Origin: Luteimonas_C sp035250245
GTDB lineage: Bacteria; Pseudomonadota; Gammaproteobacteria; Xanthomonadales; Xanthomonadaceae
DNA length: 64,000 nt
Assembly (NCBI GenBank): GCA_035250245.1
Contig: DATFFH010000045.1
Coordinates: 37,494-101,493 of the forward strand
Reading direction: 5' to 3'
Part shown: positions 60,218-64,000 of the stretch, piece after piece
Position numbering within the stretch: the first letter of the stretch is position 1
Layout of the letters: each line of letters starts with the position of its first letter
Program-made: the position numbers and the translations under genes
The notes under the pieces: generated by a model
Databases searched by the model: none
What the model was told of the DNA's origin: nothing
The model's input: only the letters and a program-made list of their open reading frames with translations

Positions 60218-61020
60218 TTACTGAAGGTCTTGGCGATGTCCAGGCGCTGCTTGCCCGCGTCCAACCAGCCTTCGATCTGCACCGGCCAAGTCAGCGCCGG
60301 CGGCGGCTGGTCGTCGCGATCGGCTTGCGGCACCAAAGCGATGTCGCGGGTTTCGCCCGGGAGGATCGGCAGCGCGGTCGGCGCGAAGGCGTAACGCTTG
60401 CCGGAGGCGTCGGTGCCGTCGACGAAGCCCTGCAACCGGCCGTGCGCATTGCCGCCGTTGCGCACTGACAGCATCGGAACCAAGCTGCCGTCCATCGTGC
60501 GCACGCTGTATCCGGTCATCGCCAGATCCGGTGCCGCGTCGCCGATAGCCAGGTACACGATCACGCCGATCCGGCCGGACACGGGCACGGAACTGCCGTT
60601 GGGCGTGCCCGGATCGCCTTCGATCATGATCGCGAACCGGCATTCGCCGCTCGGCGCATCGGCCGGCACGCGCACTTCGAACCGGTAGCGGCGTTTGCCG
60701 TTCGGCGCCAGATTGATCTCCGCCGCTTCGATGCCGACCCAAGGCCGGCAACTGCCCGGCGCGAGCGCGTCCGAGAATTCGATGCCCGCGTCGGGCTTGA
60801 GCGTCCAGTCGGCGGTGCGCACGGCGAAGTGCGCGGAAGCGGAGGACGCGTTGCCGATTTCGATGATGTTGCGGTAAGTCTCGCCGGGCTTGGCGCTGTC
60901 TTCGAAACGCGGCGGCGAAACCAGCGCGGAGAATCCTTGCGCGAACGCGTCGCCGCAGAACTGCAAGCCGCCGCAGAGCAGCGCGAACAGGGCCAGTGTG
61001 CGGAAAGGCGAGGGCGTCAT
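60214..61020 (-). CDS. PapD-like periplasmic chaperone
   Basis: 268 residues with a signal peptide of about 27 residues. The mature part starts FSALVSPPRFEDSAKPGETYRNIIEIGN, the typical first strand of a two-domain Ig-like chaperone, and continues with SASAHFAVRTADW, NLAPNGKRRYRFEVRVPADAPSGECRF and a second domain ending in LPILPGETRDIALV. Two cysteines (SCRPW and GECRF) could pair. It lacks the classic FGS/FGL loop sequence I would expect in K-type chaperones and looks closer to the divergent chaperones of non-classical fimbriae. It overlaps both neighbours by 4 bases. Confidence 0.8.
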   Translation of the reverse strand: MTPSPFRTLALFALLCGGLQFCGDAFAQGFSALVSPPRFEDSAKPGETYRNIIEIGNASSASAHFAVRTADWTLKPDAGIEFSDALAPGSCRPWVGIEAAEINLAPNGKRRYRFEVRVPADAPSGECRFAIMIEGDPGTPNGSSVPVSGRIGVIVYLAIGDAAPDLAMTGYSVRTMDGSLVPMLSVRNGGNAHGRLQGFVDGTDASGKRYAFAPTALPILPGETRDIALVPQADRDDQPPPALTWPVQIEGWLDAGKQRLDIAKTFSK

Positions 61021-61481
61021 GACGGGTCCAGGTCTATTTCAAAAGTGAATTCGAGCTGTTCGGACGGGCGCAGGTAGCGGCCGTCGGCCTCGATCCGCAG
61101 GCGTTGCGTGTCTTCGATCGTCCGTACGCTGATCGGACCGTTGTAGACCAGGGCTCGCTCGCCGCTGCGCACGGTGCCGGGAAGCAAGCGGCCGCGAGTG
61201 GTCCAAGAAGCGATCACCGAGCGTCCGGAACGTTCCGGCAGGCGCATGTAGATGCGGCCGCGCCGGCCCAGCCAAGGCGCCACGTCCAGGCGCACCAGCA
61301 CTTCGATCTCGCCCGAGACTTGGTAGACCGGTGTGCCGCGCGCGGGCGTCGCGGCAGGCTTGAGCCGCAGCGTGCTGCCCAGCACTTGGCTGGCGCTGTC
61401 GTCGACCCGATAGCTCTGCGCGAAAGCCGTCGAGGTCGCCAGCCACAACAGGGCTGCGAGCATGGCTCGGCTTTTTCTCAT
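61017..61481 (-). CDS. Small exported protein P3 of the chaperone-barrel operon, unknown
   Basis: 154 residues. Signal peptide of about 21 residues (ending in AFAQ), then a single beta-rich domain with VYQVSGEIEVLVRLDVAPWLG, GRIYMRLPE, TTRGRLLPGTV, GERALVYNGPI and a C-terminal RPSEQLEFTFEIDL. No cysteine in the mature part, no membrane anchor, no family that I recognise. ATGA overlaps with P2 upstream and with the chaperone downstream. Likely periplasmic or surface; it could be an adaptor, tip or minor subunit. Confidence 0.75.
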   Translation of the reverse strand: MRKSRAMLAALLWLATSTAFAQSYRVDDSASQVLGSTLRLKPAATPARGTPVYQVSGEIEVLVRLDVAPWLGRRGRIYMRLPERSGRSVIASWTTRGRLLPGTVRSGERALVYNGPISVRTIEDTQRLRIEADGRYLRPSEQLEFTFEIDLDPS

Positions 61482-62110
61482 GGCACGGTCAACGTATAGG
61501 TGACGCGGCCGTTATAAGTGCCGGCGGCGACCACGGCATCGTTGCCGTAGCTGAACCTATGGCAGCTTTCGCGCCAGGTATTGACCGGAAAGCTGGCCAG
61601 CGTCTGGCTGCCACCGGTGAAGGTCCCGGCGGGAAAGGGTTGCGCGCCGCTATCGCCGTTGCCGCTGCTGGTCCAACTGATCTGCGAGAACGGAATGGTG
61701 TTGCCGGCCGCGTTGGTCAGGCTGGCGGGGGCGGTCACGGTCAGTACGCCGTTGCCGCCAGACAACAAGCCTCCGCGGTTGAAACCGCCGATATAGACTT
61801 CGTTGGGGAGATTGCAGAACACATAGCTGTCGTAGAAGCTCTGCGTCTGGGTCGCATTGCTGGTCATCGTCAGGTTCGTGCCGTTGCCGATCGCGGCCGC
61901 GGGCACGGTCACCGAAACGCGATTGATCGCACCGCCTGTCCCCGGCGTGCCGCCGCCGATGAAGTTGCCGCTGTAGACACCGTCGCCTACCCGCAGGTAA
62001 ATCGAAGGCGTCAGGCCGCCGCTGATGTTGACCACATAAGCCTGGGCGGCGAACGACAAGCCGGACAAGAGCAGGCAGAGCGCGAAGGCGAGGGCGCGGC
62101 GATAAGGCAT
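61478..62110 (-). CDS. Exported subunit-like protein P2 (paralogue of P1)
   Basis: 210 residues from the ATG at 62110 (GGAG 9 bases upstream); the frame to 62269 upstream is shadow. A signal peptide of about 24 residues is followed by a Gly/Thr/Asn-rich beta domain. Three blocks are shared with P1: LRVGDG, TVPAAAIGNGT, and AGNTIPFSQI, plus the C-terminal SYGNDAVVAAGTYNGRVTYT. The GTYnGrVTYT ending resembles the last strand of spore-coat-U or CS1-type fimbrial subunits. Unlike P1 it has two mature cysteines (VFCNLP and ESCHRF), which could form a disulfide. Confidence 0.78.
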   Translation of the reverse strand: MPYRRALAFALCLLLSGLSFAAQAYVVNISGGLTPSIYLRVGDGVYSGNFIGGGTPGTGGAINRVSVTVPAAAIGNGTNLTMTSNATQTQSFYDSYVFCNLPNEVYIGGFNRGGLLSGGNGVLTVTAPASLTNAAGNTIPFSQISWTSSGNGDSGAQPFPAGTFTGGSQTLASFPVNTWRESCHRFSYGNDAVVAAGTYNGRVTYTLTVP

Positions 62111-62130
62111 CCGTAACTCCGTCTTCAGAA

Positions 62131-62155
62131 GGGCGGCCGCACGAGGCGGCCGCCC
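62131..62155 (-). promoter_or_regulatory. Strong intercistronic hairpin between P1 and P2
   Basis: A perfect 10-bp stem of only G and C (62131-62140 with 62146-62155) and a 5-base loop, 12 bases past the P1 stop and without a T-run. Such structures often protect the upstream cistron or partly terminate, so P1 would be made in excess of the rest. Confidence 0.65.
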
Positions 62156-62166
62156 GATGGGCATGC

Positions 62167-62787
62167 TTACGGGGTTGCGGCCGTGTAGGTCACGCGGCCG
62201 TTGTTGACGTTCACGCCGCCGTAGGTGCCCGGCGCGACGATGCCGCTGTTGGCGTAGCTGTAGGTCCATGTGGCGCCGCGGTCGACCACGCCGGCCGTCG
62301 CGGGCAGGGTCACCGAACCGGTGCCGCTATCGGCCAAGGTCGGATGCGCCATCGGAGCGCCCGGCGCACCGGCCAGCGCGGTCACGGCCGTCTGGATCTG
62401 CGAATAGGAAATCGTGTTGCCGGCGACGCCATTGCTGAGCGCGCCGTTGGTGGCCGAGGTCAGGGTGACGGCGCCACCGTTGCCCAGCACGCGCGCGGTG
62501 ACCGCGCCGTTGCCCAGGTCGCCCGAACCGGCCGAAGCCGCGACCGGAGTGCCGTTGCCCATCGTGGTGGCCGGTACGGTGAAGCTGATCAGGTCGACCG
62601 TCGAATTGGTGGCCGTGTTGCTGCCCGTGCCGACCCGCAGGAGCAGGAAGCGCGGCACGGTAACCTGGAAGTCGAGGCGGGCATTGGCGTTGCCGGTGCC
62701 GTTGACGTAATGCGATTCGGCATTGGCCAGCATCGGAAGGGCGGAGAGGGCGGCAGCGGCGAGCAGGGTCTTGATGAACGAACGCAT
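62167..62787 (-). CDS. Exported subunit-like protein P1, first gene of the chaperone-barrel operon
   Basis: 206 residues, AAGGAAA about 9 bases before the ATG. Signal peptide of about 23 residues (ending in LANA). The mature protein is small-residue-rich and has no cysteine. Motifs shared with P2: LLRVGTG, TVPATTMGNGT, GAVTLTSATNGAL, AGNTISYSQI and the C-terminal NSGIVAPGTYGG...NGRVTYT. It is followed by a hairpin and headed by a sigma-54 promoter, which fits a highly expressed major structural subunit. I recognise no exact family; a fimbrial/spore-coat-U-like subunit is the best guess. Confidence 0.78.
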   Translation of the reverse strand: MRSFIKTLLAAAALSALPMLANAESHYVNGTGNANARLDFQVTVPRFLLLRVGTGSNTATNSTVDLISFTVPATTMGNGTPVAASAGSGDLGNGAVTARVLGNGGAVTLTSATNGALSNGVAGNTISYSQIQTAVTALAGAPGAPMAHPTLADSGTGSVTLPATAGVVDRGATWTYSYANSGIVAPGTYGGVNVNNGRVTYTAATP

Positions 62788-62833
62788 GGCGAAGATTTCC
62801 TTTGCAGAAAGGATTGTGAAAGAAGAAGTCGAG

Positions 62834-62845
62834 AGTTCCCTGTAG
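62834..62845 (-). promoter_or_regulatory. Possible CsrA/RsmA site in the P1 leader
   Basis: The minus-strand RNA would read CUACAGGGAACU, matching the ACARGGA core of the CsrA consensus, 46 bases before the P1 ATG. A single short motif, so weak. Confidence 0.3.
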
Positions 62846-62908
62846 AGCGCAAGCCGCCGAATCGCAGCCGGTAGCGCAAACGGGTTTCCCCTCCCGTCGG
62901 CGGAATGC

Positions 62909-62927
62909 TAAGCAGAAAGCGTGCCAA
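62909..62927 (-). promoter_or_regulatory. Sigma-54 (RpoN) promoter of the P1 operon
   Basis: On the minus strand TTGGCACG-CTTT-CTGCT: the -24 GG is at 62925-62924 and the -12 GC at 62913-62912, exactly 10 bases apart. It matches TGGCACG-N4-TTGCW at all but one of the fixed positions (C for T at the start of the -12 box). The expected transcript start is near 62900, giving a leader of about 113 bases. Confidence 0.75.
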
Positions 62928-62928
62928 C

Positions 62929-62945
62929 TCACAAAATTATTGTGA
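62929..62945. promoter_or_regulatory. Inverted repeat TCACAA-N5-TTGTGA beside the -24 box
   Basis: Six-base perfect arms, 3 bases upstream of the sigma-54 -24 box. A protein bound here would touch the holoenzyme, so a repressor or an accessory factor site is plausible. The arrangement is not the CRP consensus, whose arms are the other way round. Confidence 0.45.
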
Positions 62946-62985
62946 CGCTTGTCCCGAATATGGGCGTTTTTAGTTAATTTCGCGT

Positions 62986-62997
62986 GAAAACGTTTTC
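62986..62997. promoter_or_regulatory. Perfect palindrome GAAAACGTTTTC
   Basis: A 12-base perfect palindrome centred about 91 bases upstream of the predicted P1 transcript start, a normal distance for a sigma-54 enhancer site. The sequence also resembles LacI/GalR-family operators with a central CG. It is in the 362-base divergent gap between P1 and map; apart from the listed sites nothing else was recognised in that gap. Confidence 0.45.
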
Positions 62998-63149
62998 TCG
63001 GTCATCGGCCGAAATTCCCTGGGTGCCGACGAAGGGCAGTGAACCCGGGAACTCGAGCAGTAAATTGACCCAGAGCGTCAGATCGAACGCGGTGCGGACG
63101 CATCGGGCTCCGGGTTCGGGCGCATGCCGGAATCAGCGATAATGGGCCG

Positions 63150-63926
63150 ATGGGCATCACCATCAAAACCCCCGACGAAATCGAAAAGATGCGCGTCGCC
63201 GGCCGCCTGGCCGCCGAAGTGCTGGAAATCCTGGTGCCGCACGTCAAACCGGGCGTCAGCACCGAAGATTTGGACCGCATCGCCCACGACCACATCGTCA
63301 ACGTGCAGAAGGCCGTGCCGGCCAACGTCGGTTACCGCGGCTTTCCCAAGACCGTCTGCGCCTCGGTCAACAACGTCATCTGCCACGGCATCCCCAGCGA
63401 AACGAAGGTGCTGAAGGACGGCGACATCGTCAACATCGACGTCACTGTCATCAAGGACGGCTGGCACGGCGACACCAGCCGCATGTACTACGTCGGCACG
63501 CCGTCGGTGATGGCCAAGCGCCTGGTCGAGACGACGTACGAAGCGATGTGGCGCGGCATCCGCATGGTCAAGCCGGGCGCGACCCTGGGCGACATCGGCG
63601 CCGCGATCCAGGAACTGGCTGAAGGCGAGCGCTTCAGCGTCGTGCGCGAATACTGCGGCCACGGCATCGGCCAGATCTACCACGAAGAACCGCAGGTGCT
63701 GCATTACGGCCGGCCGGGCGAGGGCGTGGTGCTGCGCAAGGGCATGACCTTCACGATCGAGCCGATGATCAACGAAGGCACCCGCCACACCAAAGTGCTG
63801 CCGGACGGTTGGACCGTGGTGACCAAGGACCGCAAGCTGTCCGCGCAATGGGAGCACACCATCGTCGTCACCGACGACGGCTATGAAGTGCTCACCCAAC
63901 TGCCGGGCGCAGAACCGCGGCCGTGA
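63150..63926 (+). CDS. map: Type I methionine aminopeptidase
   Basis: Removes the initiator methionine. 258 residues. Metal ligands and signatures: GYRGFPKTVCASVNNVICHGIPS, GDIVNIDVTVIKDGWHGDTSRMYYVG, the EYCGHGIGQIYHEEPQ block and TFTIEPMIN, TKDRKLSAQWEHTIVV. A GATAAT box ends 6 bases before the ATG and there is little Shine-Dalgarno sequence, so translation could be leaderless. rpsB is 5 kb away, separated by the chaperone-barrel operon. Confidence 0.97.
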   Translation: MGITIKTPDEIEKMRVAGRLAAEVLEILVPHVKPGVSTEDLDRIAHDHIVNVQKAVPANVGYRGFPKTVCASVNNVICHGIPSETKVLKDGDIVNIDVTVIKDGWHGDTSRMYYVGTPSVMAKRLVETTYEAMWRGIRMVKPGATLGDIGAAIQELAEGERFSVVREYCGHGIGQIYHEEPQVLHYGRPGEGVVLRKGMTFTIEPMINEGTRHTKVLPDGWTVVTKDRKLSAQWEHTIVVTDDGYEVLTQLPGAEPRP

Positions 63927-64000
63927 GCGAACCGGCCGCCGCCGATCACGCGGCGCCGCTGGAGGACGCGGCGGACGACGCGGCCTGGTCGGCCGCCGCG
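63923..64000 (+). CDS. glnD: Probable start of glnD (PII uridylyltransferase), cut by window edge
   Basis: A GTG at 63923 overlaps the map stop (GTGA) and opens a frame that continues to the edge: 26 codons, Ala/Asp-rich, no recognisable domain yet. The identification rests on the common rpsB/map-glnD order in gammaproteobacteria. Confidence 0.5.
   Translation, partial: MSEPAAADHAAPLEDAADDAAWSAAA

Noticed and set aside
58352..60394. 680-codon plus-strand frame opposite the barrel gene
   Set aside because: Antisense shadow; the minus-strand product has a signal peptide, a domain structure and coupled neighbours.
62929..62945. CRP/Clp binding site before P1
   Set aside because: The arms are TCACAA and TTGTGA, the reverse order of the TGTGA-N6-TCACA consensus, so it is reported only as an unassigned inverted repeat.
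1..64000. CRISPR array or tandem direct repeats
   Set aside because: All repeats found are dispersed inverted repeats; no regularly spaced direct repeat was seen.
1..64000. tRNA or rRNA genes
   Set aside because: No T-loop-like GTTCRANTC context in a cloverleaf or rRNA-like stretch was noticed by eye; a tRNAscan run would settle this.

Overview
The window reads as a chromosomal segment of a high-GC gammaproteobacterium of the Lysobacteraceae/Xanthomonadaceae (Lysobacter-like). This is inferred from the order of the housekeeping genes, the protein sequences and the very dense families of short intergenic palindromes. It was not tested by a database search. No tRNA, rRNA, CRISPR array, prophage or intact insertion sequence was seen. 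Gene starts were re-chosen from Shine-Dalgarno sites, signal peptides and family lengths, because many open frames extend far upstream of the real start.

Layout. 1-2.6 kb: an ABC exporter pair (permease cut by the window edge) and an exported amidohydrolase. 2.9-11.2 kb: the core cluster leuS-lptE-holA-nadD-rsfS-rlmH, with a PhoX-like phosphatase gene wedged in on the other strand before rlmH. 11.5-13.4 kb: an orphan TonB, a SIMPL protein and a tiny coupled gene. 13.5-23.6 kb: maf, rng, yhdP, tldD, darP (reverse) and pmbA. 23.6-30.8 kb: two DUF4870 membrane proteins flanking a DUF1800/DUF1501 pair, then a two-gene M48 protease/CHASE2 unit. 31-41 kb: ispA, xseB, tilS, accA and dnaE, with small accessory genes between them. 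41.1-52.9 kb: one long envelope operon read right to left (frr-uppS-cdsA-dxr-rseP-bamA-lpxD-fabZ-lpxA-lpxB-rnhB), most junctions being ATGA or TGATG overlaps. 53-58 kb: a CDF metal exporter, pyrH, an AIM24 protein, tsf and rpsB. 63.1-64 kb: map and the start of a probable glnD.

The most interesting block is 58.2-63.0 kb. A five-gene operon sits between rpsB and map, genes that are normally neighbours. It encodes two paralogous exported proteins (P1, P2), a small exported protein (P3), a PapD-like periplasmic chaperone and a 664-residue outer-membrane barrel with a C-terminal Ig-like domain. Four genes are coupled by three ATGA overlaps. A strong hairpin follows the first gene, and a near-consensus sigma-54 promoter lies upstream of P1. 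It looks like a non-canonical chaperone/barrel surface-fibre or secretion system that lacks a classical usher.

The other striking feature is at least ten families of short inverted repeats filling most intergenic gaps. One copy is nested inside a copy of another family, and several supply the stop codon or C-terminus of the adjoining gene.
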